64,000 nucleotides of DNA from positions 27,507-91,506 of the forward strand of contig VBWD01000018.1 in the NCBI GenBank assembly GCA_006218055.1. Direction: 5' to 3'. A program made the position numbers and the translations under genes. Positions 9,577-19,890 of the stretch are shown here, one piece after another. The first letter of the stretch is position 1; each line of letters starts with the position of its first letter. A model generated the notes under the pieces. That model searched no databases and was not told the DNA's origin. It saw only the letters and a list, made by a program, of their open reading frames with translations. Origin of the DNA: Gallionellaceae bacterium (lineage in GTDB: Bacteria > Pseudomonadota > Gammaproteobacteria > Burkholderiales > Gallionellaceae).

Positions 9577-9920
9577 TCACCATCGAAGACAAAACCAACC
9601 TCGTCAACATCGCCGTCATGGGTGACTTCACCCTCGCCGATTTCAAGCAGTTCGAAGAACACGCGCTATACAAACTCAAGAGCGGCGACAAGACCAATCT
9701 GATATTCGACCTGCGCGGCATGATCGACTACACGACGGACGTCGCCTGGGAAGAGATCAAGTTCTTCAGCCGCCAGCACAACCACGACTTCAACAAGATC
9801 GCCGTCGTCACCGACGACCAGTGGCTCACATGGCAGGCTTGGCTGTCACGCTTGTTTGTGGATGCGGATATTCGGGTGTTCAACGAATACACTGAAGCGC
9901 AGGACTGGGCCAAAGCCTAG
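9573..9920 (+). CDS. SpoIIAA/STAS-like protein
   Basis: A 115-residue soluble protein starting [20 protein letters not shown]. It has the alternating strand-helix pattern of the SpoIIAA-like STAS family: GDFTLADFKQFEEHAL, LIFDLRGMIDYTTDVAWEEIKF, then KIAVVTDDQW and ADIRVFNE. These proteins are small single-domain folds of unknown role. The ATG at 9573 overlaps the permease stop by four bases, implying coupling. A strong terminator follows 23 bases after the stop. Confidence 0.8.
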   Translation: MITIEDKTNLVNIAVMGDFTLADFKQFEEHALYKLKSGDKTNLIFDLRGMIDYTTDVAWEEIKFFSRQHNHDFNKIAVVTDDQWLTWQAWLSRLFVDADIRVFNEYTEAQDWAKA

Positions 9921-9942
9921 ATTTTTCTCACCCCCAAAACAA

Positions 9943-9964
9943 AAAACCCGCTTTCGCGGGTTTT
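9943..9964. terminator. Bidirectional rho-independent terminator
   Basis: Stem AAAACCCGC/GCGGGTTTT around a TTTC loop, with T-rich sequence after it on the plus strand (TTTTCTTTTA) and an A-rich run before it, which gives a T run on the minus strand. It ends both the STAS-like gene (plus) and rpmG (minus), which converge here. Confidence 0.9.
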
Positions 9965-9990
9965 CTTTTACCTACCGGAACTTCACTGAA

Positions 9991-10158
9991 TCACTTCAGC
10001 TTGGTTTCCTTGTAAGCGACGTGCTTGCGTACCACTGGATCGAACTTCATGAATTCGAGCTTTTCTGGTGTGGTGCGTTTGTTCTTGTTCGTGGTGTAGA
10101 AATGTCCTGTACCAGCAGAGGATTCCAACTTGATCTTTTCGCGAGCGCCTTTTGCCAT
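9991..10158 (-). CDS. rpmG: 50S ribosomal protein L33
   Basis: I translated this 55-residue protein directly: [20 protein letters not shown], then [21 protein letters not shown] and [14 protein letters not shown]. It is L33 of the type lacking the zinc-binding cysteine pairs. It is a component of the large ribosomal subunit near the E site. It follows rpmB by 11 bases and shares its transcript, the usual rpmB-rpmG pair, and it ends at the bidirectional terminator. Confidence 0.97.
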   Translation of the reverse strand: MAKGAREKIKLESSAGTGHFYTTNKNKRTTPEKLEFMKFDPVVRKHVAYKETKLK

Positions 10159-10169
10159 GACTGTTCCCC

Positions 10170-10406
10170 TTAAATCTTCTCGCCGCGAGCACGCATCTCG
10201 AACAGGACAGCATCAATGCCGTTCTTATCGATGGTGCGCAGAGCAGCATTCGTTATACGCATAGAAACCCAACGATTTTCAGATTCCACCCACAAACGAC
10301 GTTGTTGCAGATTCGGCAAAAAACGACGCTTGGTTTTATTGTTCGCGTGGGAGATATTGTTCCCAACCATTGGGGCTTTCCCCGTTACTTGACAGACGCG
10401 TGCCAT
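10170..10406 (-). CDS. rpmB: 50S ribosomal protein L28
   Basis: A 78-residue protein starting [19 protein letters not shown], with the conserved [15 protein letters not shown] and a C-terminus typical of L28. The ATG at 10406 is preferred to an upstream in-frame start, because the extension (SPLPQGEG...) is the translation of a repeat remnant, not of L28. The leader contains two direct copies of a GTTGCAA(A) motif between promoter and gene. It is first in the rpmB-rpmG operon. Confidence 0.98.
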   Translation of the reverse strand: MARVCQVTGKAPMVGNNISHANNKTKRRFLPNLQQRRLWVESENRWVSMRITNAALRTIDKNGIDAVLFEMRARGEKI

Positions 10407-10452
10407 GACTAACTCCAGACCAGTTGCAAACAGTTGCAAAAATGAGGCGCGG

Positions 10453-10482
10453 ATTCTACCCCAAACCCTGAAAAGTACACAA
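10453..10482 (-). promoter_or_regulatory. Putative promoter of rpmB-rpmG
   Basis: The minus strand reads TTGTGT (10477-10482), an 18-base spacer, then TAGAAT (10453-10458) followed by CCGCGCC, giving a leader of about 40 bases. This is the best promoter-like arrangement I found upstream of a ribosomal gene in the window. Confidence 0.55.
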
Positions 10483-10500
10483 CTTAAAGTTTCCTTGGAT

Positions 10501-10546
10501 GCTACAAAGCCTTTCGGCCTTACTCCCTCGCCCTGTGGGAGAGGGG
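10501..10546. repeat. GC-rich palindromic repeat copy 1 (intergenic hisD/rpmB)
   Basis: CTCCCTCGCCCTGTGGGAGAGGGG with an upstream AT-richer tail. Read on the minus strand it would encode [19 protein letters not shown], which aligns with the segment inserted in ThiL (NPLPEGDGTNEALCASK). It lies between the hisD stop and the rpmB promoter, where it may also act as a hairpin. Confidence 0.6.
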
Positions 10547-10564
10547 ATTGAATCAACACCTTCC

Positions 10565-11863
10565 CTAGCTGTTCTTTCGATACAGCGCAGACTGCGCGTG
10601 GGCCTGCAAACCCTCGCCAAATGCCAAGGTAGAGGCGATAGCTCCTAGCGTTTGCGCCCCTTTGGCGGAGACTTGGATGAGGCTGCTGCGCTTTTGAAAG
10701 TCATATACCCCCAGCGGCGAAGAGAAACGCGCCGTACCAGAGGTAGGTAGGACGTGGTTAGGGCCCGCACAGTAGTCACCCAGCGACTCCGAGGTGTAAC
10801 GCCCCATGAAGATGGCGCCAGCGTGCTTCAGCTTGGGCAGCCATGCTTGTGGATCAGCCACGGACAGCTCCAAGTGTTCTGGCGCGATACGGTTGCTGAT
10901 GCGGCAAGCTTCGTCCATGTCTTTCACATGGATCAAAGCACCGCGATTCTCCAGGGCGGTCTTGATGATGTCTTTGCGTGGCATCAGCTCCAACAGCTTG
11001 TTGGCACTGGCCGCCACCGCCTCGATGAATTTAGCATCCTGTGACAACAGGATGGCTTGCGCCAACTCGTCGTGTTCGGCTTGCGAGAACAGATCCATCG
11101 CCACCCAATCCGGGTCAGTACCTCCATCACAGATGACCAATATCTCGGAAGGCCCGGCGATCATGTCGATACCGCATACGCCGAACACACGGCGCTTGGC
11201 CGAAGCCACATAGGCGTTACCGGGGCCAACGATCTTGTCCACCTTGGGGATGGTCGCCGTGCCATAGGCCAACGCACCCACCGCCTGTGCGCCGCCGATG
11301 GTGAACACGCGATCCACACCGGACAGATAAGCCGCAGCCAACACCAGCTGGTTCTTCACGCCATCGGGTGTAGGCACGACCATGATGAGTTCTGCCACGC
11401 CCGCCACTTTGGCTGGCAGTGCATTCATCAACACGGAAGACGGGTACGCAGCCTTGCCACCGGGCACATAAAGGCCGACGCGATCCAGCGGAGTGACTTG
11501 CTGACCCAGCATGGTGCCGTCTTCGTCCAGATAGCTCCATGAAGCCTGCACTTGTTTCTGGTGATACGAAGTCACGCGCTGTGCAGCTTGCTCCAAGGCG
11601 AGCTTCTGATCGGCAGGTAGGCCTTCAAAGGCCGCCTTCAACTCGGACTGCGGCAATTCCATCGAAGCCTCAGTGATCGAAGGCAAACGGTCGAATTTTC
11701 GGGTGTATTCCAACACAGCATCGTTGCCGCGTTTCTTCACGTCAGCAAGGATGGTCGCGACGGTCGCTTCCAGTTTGTCATCCGCCGTTTCTTCAAATGC
11801 CAGCAGCTTGGTCAGCGTGGCATCGAAGTCAGCTTGTTGGGTCGAGAGTCTTGTGATGTTCAT
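10565..11863 (-). CDS. hisD: Histidinol dehydrogenase
   Basis: A 432-residue full-length enzyme for the last two steps of histidine synthesis, histidinol to histidine with two NAD+. Family signatures include the [14 protein letters not shown] segment, [12 protein letters not shown], and the zinc and catalytic region SQAEHDE. The ATG overlaps the hisG stop by four bases, so the two are coupled. HisC and the other his genes are not in the window; the run ends at this gene. Confidence 0.99.
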   Translation of the reverse strand: MNITRLSTQQADFDATLTKLLAFEETADDKLEATVATILADVKKRGNDAVLEYTRKFDRLPSITEASMELPQSELKAAFEGLPADQKLALEQAAQRVTSYHQKQVQASWSYLDEDGTMLGQQVTPLDRVGLYVPGGKAAYPSSVLMNALPAKVAGVAELIMVVPTPDGVKNQLVLAAAYLSGVDRVFTIGGAQAVGALAYGTATIPKVDKIVGPGNAYVASAKRRVFGVCGIDMIAGPSEILVICDGGTDPDWVAMDLFSQAEHDELAQAILLSQDAKFIEAVAASANKLLELMPRKDIIKTALENRGALIHVKDMDEACRISNRIAPEHLELSVADPQAWLPKLKHAGAIFMGRYTSESLGDYCAGPNHVLPTSGTARFSSPLGVYDFQKRSSLIQVSAKGAQTLGAIASTLAFGEGLQAHAQSALYRKNS

Positions 11864-12495
11864 TGAACGGCTCCAGCAAATGCATCCAGCATGGGTTGCA
11901 GGGTGCTGCGTTTAAGTTTGAGCGAGGCTTGGTTCACCACCAAGCGAGACGATATCTGCGCGATCTCTTCCACTGCGACAAGGTTGTTCGCTTTCAAAGT
12001 GGCGCCACTGCTCACCAAGTCGACGATGGCATCGGACAGCCCAACCAACGGCGCCAACTCCATAGAGCCGTACAGCTTGATCAGGTCGACGTGTACTCCC
12101 TTGGCTGCGAAGTGTTCGCGTGCCGTCTTCACATATTTGGTCGCCACACGGATGCGTGCGCCCTGCTTCACGGCGGACTCATAATCGAAGTCGCTACGCA
12201 CCGCCACCATCATGCGGCACTTGGCGATATTCAGATCGAGCGGTTGGTACAGACCATCGCCGCCATGTTCGTTCAGCACGTCCTTGCCCGCCACACCGAT
12301 GTCGGCAGCGCCATATTGAACGTAGGTGGGCACATCAGAAGCGCGCACGATGATGAGGCGCACGTCGTCGCGATTGGTTGGCAAGATGAGCTTGCGCGAA
12401 GTCTCCGGGTCTTCCAGCGGTGTGATGCCCGCGGCTTTAAGCAGCGGCAAGGTCTCTTCAAAGATACGTCCTTTGGATAAGGCGATGGTGATCAT
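11860..12495 (-). CDS. hisG: ATP phosphoribosyltransferase, short form
   Basis: A 211-residue HisG lacking the C-terminal regulatory ACT-like domain of the long form. Conserved stretches include [11 protein letters not shown], the [19 protein letters not shown] region, and the PRPP-site region [14 protein letters not shown]. It commits ATP and PRPP to histidine synthesis. Short-form enzymes need the regulatory partner HisZ, which is not in the window. The gene follows murA after 12 bases in the mla-murA-his run common in betaproteobacteria. Confidence 0.98.
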   Translation of the reverse strand: MITIALSKGRIFEETLPLLKAAGITPLEDPETSRKLILPTNRDDVRLIIVRASDVPTYVQYGAADIGVAGKDVLNEHGGDGLYQPLDLNIAKCRMMVAVRSDFDYESAVKQGARIRVATKYVKTAREHFAAKGVHVDLIKLYGSMELAPLVGLSDAIVDLVSSGATLKANNLVAVEEIAQISSRLVVNQASLKLKRSTLQPMLDAFAGAVQ

Positions 12496-12507
12496 GATGT
12501 CTCTCTA

Positions 12508-13779
<1,272 letters not shown>

Positions 13780-14070
13780 TTAGGAATAATTCAAGGGTAA
13801 GACTTCGGTTAGACCATAAAGATCGACCAAGCTACGCAGATTCATTGGCGCGTGAACAAACGAAAGATTGAGACTCAACGCTTGGGCTTGACGCACCCAA
13901 GACAGCATCAGGCTCACTGCGGCAGAATCGACGATGTCGACTTGCGATAGATCGACGACCAATGGCTCACTTTTTGTATTGTGATGGAATGGAAAACGCT
14001 GATGCGAACCCACCGAGTCAATGGTCAACGGTCCAGACACGGCGAATCGATTGTCCACGAACACGATCAC
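13780..14070 (-). CDS. mlaB: STAS-domain protein of the Mla system (MlaB-like)
   Basis: A 96-residue cytoplasmic STAS domain with LVVDLSQVDIVDSAAVSLMLSW, the conserved Asp-Ser strand-turn of MlaB. MlaB binds the ATPase MlaF and stabilises the MlaFEDB transporter. The start is GTG, overlapping the mlaC TGA (GTGA), and it is the last gene of the mlaFEDCB run. The symbol rests on both domain and position. Confidence 0.88.
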   Translation of the reverse strand: MIVFVDNRFAVSGPLTIDSVGSHQRFPFHHNTKSEPLVVDLSQVDIVDSAAVSLMLSWVRQAQALSLNLSFVHAPMNLRSLVDLYGLTEVLPLNYS

Positions 14071-14708
14071 TTGGCTTGCGCCTTTCTTGCTTTACTTGAA
14101 GCGGTTGCGGAACGGTTGGTATCAGCCAATTTCTGTATCAGGCCATCAACACCTGCCTGCTGGATCTGATCGCCAAATGAGCCACGATAACTTGTAACCA
14201 GGCTCACGCCCTCCAAAGTCACATCGAATGCCTTCCAGCCCGCCGCTGTCTTTTCCATCTCGTATTCGACTTTTGCCGAGCGACCATCACTGAAGCTGAT
14301 GATGGTCTTCACGGGTATCTCTTCCACACCCGCTGCCACTTGAACGTGTTTGGTCTCCACCGTGGGATTTTTATAGGTAGTGAATACCTTGGTATAGGTG
14401 CGGACCAACATGGTACGGAATTCGTTGGTCAGAGATTGTTTCTGCTCCGGCGTCGCGGTACGCCAAGCTTTGCCGACGGCCAGTTTCGTCATGCGGCCAA
14501 AATCGAAGTGCGGCAATATCTTGGCATCGACCAACTCTAGCAAGCGTGCTTCATCGGCCAGCAAGGCGCTGTCCTTCTTGATGATTTCCAGCACTTCGTG
14601 CATGGTCTGCTCGATCAACACATCAGGCGGCGTCATCTCTTCGGCCATCGCCGACGATGGCAATACGCTTACAGCCCACAACGCCGCCACTGCAATCAAC
14701 TTACGCAT
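14067..14708 (-). CDS. mlaC: MlaC periplasmic phospholipid-binding protein
   Basis: A 213-residue protein with the signal peptide MRKLIAVAALWAVSVLPSSAMA and the ABC transporter auxiliary (Ttg2D/MlaC) domain: LVDAKILPHFDFGRMTKLAVGK, then FRTMLVRTYTKVFTTY and GWKAFDVTLEGVSLVTSYR. MlaC shuttles phospholipids between the outer-membrane MlaA lipoprotein and the inner-membrane MlaFEDB complex. mlaA is not in the window. Confidence 0.96.
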   Translation of the reverse strand: MRKLIAVAALWAVSVLPSSAMAEEMTPPDVLIEQTMHEVLEIIKKDSALLADEARLLELVDAKILPHFDFGRMTKLAVGKAWRTATPEQKQSLTNEFRTMLVRTYTKVFTTYKNPTVETKHVQVAAGVEEIPVKTIISFSDGRSAKVEYEMEKTAAGWKAFDVTLEGVSLVTSYRGSFGDQIQQAGVDGLIQKLADTNRSATASSKARKAQAK

Positions 14709-14731
14709 GTATCCCTATCTCCGTTTCGAAA

Positions 14732-15196
14732 TCAGTTCGAACTATCTGTCTTATTGAACATGAACTTGCCGATCAACTCTTCCACCACGATGGCGGATTG
14801 TGTCTTCTTGAATTCGCCACCCTCTGCCAGCATCTCGTCTTCGCCTCCGGGCAACAGGCCGATGTACTGCTCACCCAACAAACCCGACGTCAGGATATTC
14901 GCGAACGTATCCTTGGGGAACTGGTAGCGCTTGTCGATGCTCATCGTCACCTTTGCCTCATACCGCTCGGTATCCAAAGTGATGCTGGTGACGCGACCGA
15001 CCAACACACCCGCACTCCTTACCGACGCTGTCGCCTTCAATCCTCCGACGTTGTTGAAGTAAGCCTGCAACTGGTAGGTCTCGGATACGTTATAAGTGCT
15101 TAGGTTCCCCACCTTCAGCGCCAACACCACCAGCGCAGCGATACCCGCCACCACGAATGCGCCTACCCATAAATCCAATTTAGTCCGTTCCATCAT
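14732..15196 (-). CDS. mlaD: MlaD substrate-binding MCE-domain protein
   Basis: A 154-residue protein: an N-terminal membrane anchor (LDLWVGAFVVAGIAALVVLAL) and one MCE domain (YFNNVGGLKATASVRSAGVLVG, then LLGEQYIGLLPGG). MlaD forms the periplasmic hexameric ring on MlaE and passes lipid to MlaC. The first ATG (15196) overlaps the mlaE stop by one base (TGATG); the next ATG, three bases on, gives the common MERTKLDLWVG start and is equally likely. Confidence 0.95.
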   Translation of the reverse strand: MMERTKLDLWVGAFVVAGIAALVVLALKVGNLSTYNVSETYQLQAYFNNVGGLKATASVRSAGVLVGRVTSITLDTERYEAKVTMSIDKRYQFPKDTFANILTSGLLGEQYIGLLPGGEDEMLAEGGEFKKTQSAIVVEELIGKFMFNKTDSSN

Positions 15197-15894
15197 CAAG
15201 CCCCTCTAAACATGAACGCGGTCAATATGACATCCAACATCAAAATCGCCAACGAAGATTGCACCACCGTGCGCGTCGTCGCGCCTGAAACGCCTTCTGC
15301 CGTCGGCGGCGCATCGAATCCTTCAAACAAGGCGATCACCGTGACCGCAAAACCGAATACAAAACTCTTGATCACGCCATTCATGATGTCCGCCTGAAAG
15401 TCCACGGTCGCCTGCATCTGCGACCAGAACGACCCTTCATCCACACCGATGAGCACCACCCCCACCACGTAGCCGCCGAACACGCCCATCGCCGAGAAGA
15501 TGGCCGCCAGCAAGGGCATGGAGATAACCCCAGCCCAGAAGCGCGGGGCGACCACACGAGCGATGGGGCTCACCGCCATCATCTCCATCGCGGCGATCTG
15601 CTCGGTCGCTTTCATCAGGCCGATCTCCGCCGTCATCGCGGAGCCCGCACGGCTAGCAAACAAGAGTGCAGCCAATACAGGCCCCAACTCACGCACCAAA
15701 CTCAAGGCCACCAGCGAACCCAAAGCCGATTCCGATCCATAACGCTTCAGCGTCTCAAAACCCTGCAGTCCCAACACCATGCCGACGAACATGCCCGCCA
15801 CGCCGATGATGATCAAGGACATCACGCCGCTGGCAAACAATTCTTTCACCACCAGATTACTGCACGCAAACTCTTGGCAATAGGCATCAGACAC
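15196..15894 (-). CDS. mlaE: MlaE permease, N-terminally short
   Basis: A 232-residue permease of the Mla transporter. The core is well conserved: [16 protein letters not shown], then [24 protein letters not shown], then [20 protein letters not shown]. coli MlaE is 260 residues. Here the first about 30, which form an amphipathic interfacial helix in the family, are absent: the sequence enters at the [14 protein letters not shown] segment after only about a dozen residues. An in-frame TGA lies immediately before the GTG start at 15894, and mlaF ends normally inside this stretch, so no longer form can be read. A TGATG start at 15887 is in another frame and ends after 13 codons. Confidence 0.9.
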   Translation of the reverse strand: MSDAYCQEFACSNLVVKELFASGVMSLIIIGVAGMFVGMVLGLQGFETLKRYGSESALGSLVALSLVRELGPVLAALLFASRAGSAMTAEIGLMKATEQIAAMEMMAVSPIARVVAPRFWAGVISMPLLAAIFSAMGVFGGYVVGVVLIGVDEGSFWSQMQATVDFQADIMNGVIKSFVFGFAVTVIALFEGFDAPPTAEGVSGATTRTVVQSSLAILMLDVILTAFMFRGA

Positions 15895-16687
15895 TCACTT
15901 TCAGATCTTGTGCATAACTGGTCGTGCCGGGATAGTGGAACGGGATAGGCCCATCCATCTCACCATGCACGAATTGATGCACGAAGGGTTTGTCCGAGGC
16001 ACGAATCGCATCGGGCGTCCCCTCTGCGACTATGACGCCATCCGCGATGAAGTACACGTAATCCACGATCTTCAAGGATTCCTGCACATCGTGCGTCACC
16101 ACCACCGAGGTCGCCCCCAAGGCATCGTTCAATCGGCGAATCAATTGACCGACCACGCTCAACGAGATCGGATCAAGCCCTGCAAACGGCTCGTCGTACA
16201 GGATGAGCATAGGGTCGAGCGCAACGGTACGCGCTAGTGCGACGCGACGCGCCATGCCACCCGACAATTCCGCAGGCATCAGATCATGCGTGCCACGCAA
16301 GCCAACCGCATGTAGCTTCAGCATCACCAAATCGTGGATGATGTCTTCTGGCAGATTCGTATGCTCACGCATCTGGAACGCCACATTGTCGAACACCGAC
16401 ATATCGGTGAACAACGCGCCGAATTGGAACAACACCCCCATCTTGCGGCGCATCTCATATAAGCCACGGTCATCTAATTCGTGGATGGTCTGCCCGTCTA
16501 TTTTGATTGCGCCACGCGTTGGCTTGAGCGCACCTCCGATCAATCTGAGCAGCGTGGTCTTGCCGCAGCCGCTGCCGCCCATCACCGCGATCACCTTGCC
16601 CTTACCAAAGGACATGTTGATGCCCTTCAGGATGGCTCGCTGATCGTACGAGAAGTTGACGTCGTTGATTTCTACCAGTGCCGACAC
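15887..16687 (-). CDS. mlaF: MlaF ABC transporter ATPase
   Basis: A 266-residue ATPase of the phospholipid transporter. It has Walker [10 protein letters not shown], the ABC signature [13 protein letters not shown], Walker [13 protein letters not shown], and the switch His in VVVTHD. The C-terminal tail ([11 protein letters not shown]) is the MlaF extension that contacts the neighbouring subunit and MlaB. It is the first gene of mlaFEDCB-murA-hisG-hisD; the mla genes of this run keep the outer-membrane lipid asymmetry. A GATAGAATGCGCGCC promoter-like box lies about 30 bases upstream. Confidence 0.97.
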   Translation of the reverse strand: MSALVEINDVNFSYDQRAILKGINMSFGKGKVIAVMGGSGCGKTTLLRLIGGALKPTRGAIKIDGQTIHELDDRGLYEMRRKMGVLFQFGALFTDMSVFDNVAFQMREHTNLPEDIIHDLVMLKLHAVGLRGTHDLMPAELSGGMARRVALARTVALDPMLILYDEPFAGLDPISLSVVGQLIRRLNDALGATSVVVTHDVQESLKIVDYVYFIADGVIVAEGTPDAIRASDKPFVHQFVHGEMDGPIPFHYPGTTSYAQDLKVSV

Positions 16688-16716
16688 AATGACCTTTTGC
16701 TTTTGCCAGATTTCAA

Positions 16717-16731
16717 GGCGCGCATTCTATC
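16717..16731 (-). promoter_or_regulatory. Putative promoter box of the mla operon
   Basis: The minus strand reads GATAGAATGCGCGCC, with TAGAAT (16724-16729) as a candidate -10. The 15 bases differ at one position from the box upstream of glyA (GATAAAATGCGCGCC). No good -35 is visible. Confidence 0.38.
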
Positions 16732-16827
16732 ATCACCTCCACACTAGCCCCCTGCCCCATCGCCCTTGAGCTTGTCTCCATTAGTAGCTATTCTCCGCCC
16801 GTACTTATTTATAGCCACGCCAATATT

Positions 16828-18246
16828 TTGAATAAAGACGCACTTCCAACCCTTCTGCTTGTGGATGACGACCCCCTCATCCGCGATTCTTTGAATCTCG
16901 TGCTGTCGGACGATTTCGACATCGTGCTGGCCGAAGACCGCGAACAAGCCATCCGTATCGTGCGCGATCTACCCGCCGCCCCGCAGCTAGCCTTGGTCGA
17001 CCTAGGACTCCCCCCGACGCCGCATCGCCCGCAAGAAGGCTTCCGACTGATCACTGAACTGTTGGCGCACTCACCTCAGATCAAGATCATCACCCTGTCC
17101 GGCCAAAGCGAAGAAGGCAATGCGCGCCATGCGCGTACCTTGGGAGCCTTCGAGTTCGTCGCAAAACCCTGCAAGCCAGACGTCATTCGCGCACAATTGC
17201 ACGCCGCATTGGCTGCACAACAGAGCGAGAAACGTTCAGCCGCCCTGAGTCAATCACAACTGGGTATCGTCGGCGAAAGTCCCGTCATCCAGACCTTGCG
17301 TGAACAGATCAAGCTCTACGCGAGCACACCCTACCCCGTCCTCATCCAAGGCGAGTCGGGTAGCGGAAAGGAATTGGTCGCACTGGCTTTGCAAAGCCTT
17401 AGCAGGAATCCAAATTCCCCCTTCATCGCCATCAACTGTGCCGCCATTGCCCCCAATCTATTGGAATCGACCCTCTTCGGCCATGCCAAGGGGGCTTTCA
17501 CTGGCGCGACTGCCGCTCAGATTGGCTTCTTCGAGAAAGCCGAGAGCGGCATCTTGTTCTTGGACGAGATCGGCGAGTTACCTCAAGAGCTGCAAGCCAA
17601 GTTACTGCGCGTGCTTGAGAATGGTGAATACCAGCGTGTAGGCGAGACAGCCACCCGCAAGAGCAATGCGCGCATCATCGCCGCGACCAACTTGGTGTTG
17701 GCACAAGCCATGCGTAGCGGCAACTTCCGTGCCGACCTGTTCCATCGCATGAGCGTATTCACCATCAATGTGCCCCCATTGAATACGATGGGTAGCGACA
17801 AGGCTCTACTGCTGGAACACTTCCGCGATTTCTACTCGAAGCAGATGCAGCGCAAGCCATTTGCGCTCAATGAAGCAGCGCAAACCGCCTGGCAAAGCTA
17901 CCCCTTCCCTGGCAACACGCGTGAGCTGCGCAACATCGTCATTCGCCTAGTCACCAAATATGCTGGCGAAAAGATCAGTCCAACACAGCTCGAAGCGGAG
18001 TTCGAACAACAATTCGCCGAGGTGGGCGCGCCCTCCAGCGAATCACCCAACGATCTGAAACGCATCTTGCAGCAGGGGAGCTTCAATCTGGACGATATGC
18101 TGATGGGCTATACTCAAAGGTATATCGATACCGCGATGGAATTGGCACAAGGAAACGTCAGCGAAGCCGCTAAACTGCTGGGGATAGCACGCACCACCCT
18201 GTATAGCCGCATGGAAGCATTGCAGAAACACAGGGCGAACCAATAA
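16828..18246 (+). CDS. Sigma-54-dependent response regulator (PrsR-like)
   Basis: A 472-residue regulator in three parts. The receiver domain has phospho-acceptor Asp in LALVDLGLPP near residue 57. The AAA+ domain (about 145-375) has Walker A GESGSGKE, the sigma-54 contact loop GAFTGA and Walker B ILFLDEIGEL. The C-terminal Fis-type helix-turn-helix reads GNVSEAAKLLGIARTTLYSRME. No sensor kinase is adjacent. The start is TTG at 16828, without a clear ribosome-binding site; the frame stays open a little upstream, so the start is uncertain. It lies 10 bases before the ExeA-like gene and heads the pilus-like cluster, so it probably regulates that cluster or another set of RpoN genes. Confidence 0.87.
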   Translation: MNKDALPTLLLVDDDPLIRDSLNLVLSDDFDIVLAEDREQAIRIVRDLPAAPQLALVDLGLPPTPHRPQEGFRLITELLAHSPQIKIITLSGQSEEGNARHARTLGAFEFVAKPCKPDVIRAQLHAALAAQQSEKRSAALSQSQLGIVGESPVIQTLREQIKLYASTPYPVLIQGESGSGKELVALALQSLSRNPNSPFIAINCAAIAPNLLESTLFGHAKGAFTGATAAQIGFFEKAESGILFLDEIGELPQELQAKLLRVLENGEYQRVGETATRKSNARIIAATNLVLAQAMRSGNFRADLFHRMSVFTINVPPLNTMGSDKALLLEHFRDFYSKQMQRKPFALNEAAQTAWQSYPFPGNTRELRNIVIRLVTKYAGEKISPTQLEAEFEQQFAEVGAPSSESPNDLKRILQQGSFNLDDMLMGYTQRYIDTAMELAQGNVSEAAKLLGIARTTLYSRMEALQKHRANQ

Positions 18247-18256
18247 GGGGAACTGG

Positions 18257-19777
18257 ATGTACCTAGAGCATTTCGGGCTTAACGAGCCGCCATTCAAGAT
18301 CACACCCGTCACCGATTTCTTTTTTTCAGGAGCAAATCGCGGCGAGATCTTGGATGCATTGGTATATGCGATCACGGATGGAGAAGGCATCGTCAAGATC
18401 AGTGGTGAGGTGGGTAGCGGCAAGACCATGCTGTGTCGCATGTTGCTGGAAAAACTCCCCACCAATATCAAAGCCATCTATCTAGCCAACCCCAGCCTGT
18501 CTCGTGACGAACTTCTCTACGCCATCGCCGACCGTCTCAGCCTCGACTTAGAAGGTCAGCGCGTCAGCGTCATCCTGCAAAACCTGCAAAATGACCTTGA
18601 AGCAAAATATGCGAAGGGTGAACGTTGCGTCGTGCTGGTGGATGAAGCGCACGCCATGCCACTGGATACGCTGGAAGAACTGCGCTTGCTCTACAACCTG
18701 CAAGTAGGTAAGCACAAATTGCTGCAGATCGTGCTGTTCGGACAACCCGAGCTAGATGAGAAATTGTCGCAAAGCAACATGCGCCAACTGAAAGACCGCA
18801 TCGTCCACCACTTCACTATCCTGCCCATTTCACAAAAAGTCATACATACCTACCTGATGTTCCGCATGCGTGCGGCAGGCTACAAAGGCCCGGATAATTT
18901 CTCCGCCTCCGCGGAGAAACTCATCGGCAAAGCCTCGCACGGCCTCATGCGCCGCGTGAACATCTTGGCAGACAAAGCTTTGCTGGCTGCATTCGTCGAG
19001 AACACGCACACCATAACCGAGCATCACGTCCAAGCTGCCATCCGTGACAGCGAGATGACCCCCATGCATAAATGGGGCAACCGCCGCAATCTAGCGATGG
19101 TCGGCGGGCTCACACTTTTCGCCGCCATCCTTGCGGGTGCGGGGTGGTTCATGGGGCGCGAGCATCAAGACACACCGCCCCCCCCGGTCGCCAGTCTTGC
19201 AACACCCTCTGTGGTGATGGTCTCGCCAACAGTGCATGTGGAGTCCGCGCCACTATCGACAGCTGCCGCTTCTGCTCTTGTACTCACCGAATCGCTTTCG
19301 ACAACGCCCTCTCAAACCGTAGGAACTCCCACCACATCGGCATCTGGCAAAGTGGCGAATACATCGACGCCTTCTAACACTGCACATAACAATAGTGCTC
19401 CGCCAGAAAAATCCGTCGCATCGGCCGCCTTGCCCGCTATTCCATCGAATAGCCTGTTGAAACAAAGGCTGGATGCGACCAATGCCATGCTGAGCTCTAC
19501 CTCCAAGGGGAGCGTGAGCATCCAATTGTTCTACACCGAGAACGCACAGGCAGATCGCATGGAGGGCTTCTTCAAGCGGGCAGATAAATTAGGTGTGCTG
19601 AATGAGATATATGTCTTACCCATCAAGTTAAGTGGGCGTGATGCCTACCGCGTCATCTATGGCGTCTATCCAAACAGTGATGCGGCTCGTAACAGCATCG
19701 CGACTTTACCGCAGCGATACCAAGAAGCCTTTGCGCCGACTTTACACTTGTTAGACAACTCGCAGAAAAGGCCTTAA
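18257..19777 (+). CDS. mshM: ExeA/MshM-like AAA ATPase with SPOR-like C-terminus
   Basis: A 506-residue protein. The N-terminal AAA domain starts MYLEHFGLNEPPFKITPVTDFFF, the usual ExeA opening, with Walker A GEVGSGKT and Walker B CVVLVDEAHAM. A transmembrane helix (LAMVGGLTLFAAILAGAGWF) lies near residue 280. A Ser/Thr/Pro/Ala linker follows, then a SPOR-like domain (VSIQLFYTENAQADRMEGFF to RVIYGVYPNSDAARN) that probably binds peptidoglycan in the periplasm. ExeA/MshM proteins help a secretin cross the cell wall. The ribosome-binding site AAGGGGAA precedes the ATG. The symbol follows the MSHA naming and is by analogy. Confidence 0.85.
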   Translation: MYLEHFGLNEPPFKITPVTDFFFSGANRGEILDALVYAITDGEGIVKISGEVGSGKTMLCRMLLEKLPTNIKAIYLANPSLSRDELLYAIADRLSLDLEGQRVSVILQNLQNDLEAKYAKGERCVVLVDEAHAMPLDTLEELRLLYNLQVGKHKLLQIVLFGQPELDEKLSQSNMRQLKDRIVHHFTILPISQKVIHTYLMFRMRAAGYKGPDNFSASAEKLIGKASHGLMRRVNILADKALLAAFVENTHTITEHHVQAAIRDSEMTPMHKWGNRRNLAMVGGLTLFAAILAGAGWFMGREHQDTPPPPVASLATPSVVMVSPTVHVESAPLSTAAASALVLTESLSTTPSQTVGTPTTSASGKVANTSTPSNTAHNNSAPPEKSVASAALPAIPSNSLLKQRLDATNAMLSSTSKGSVSIQLFYTENAQADRMEGFFKRADKLGVLNEIYVLPIKLSGRDAYRVIYGVYPNSDAARNSIATLPQRYQEAFAPTLHLLDNSQKRP

Positions 19778-19890
19778 CTTGATGAAACTATAAAAATATA
19801 TAGGCCAAAAGGCGTGTTGCTTGAGTCGACTATTTAGTGTTACCTTGCGCCAAAGCTGTTAAGACCAAAGGCTATAAAGGGGAAAACGGA

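Noticed and set aside
19778..19890. A sigma-54 promoter before mshL
   Set aside because: I checked the gap for GG-N10-GC. GGCC at 19803 and TTGC at 19817 and 19845 do not have the right spacing.
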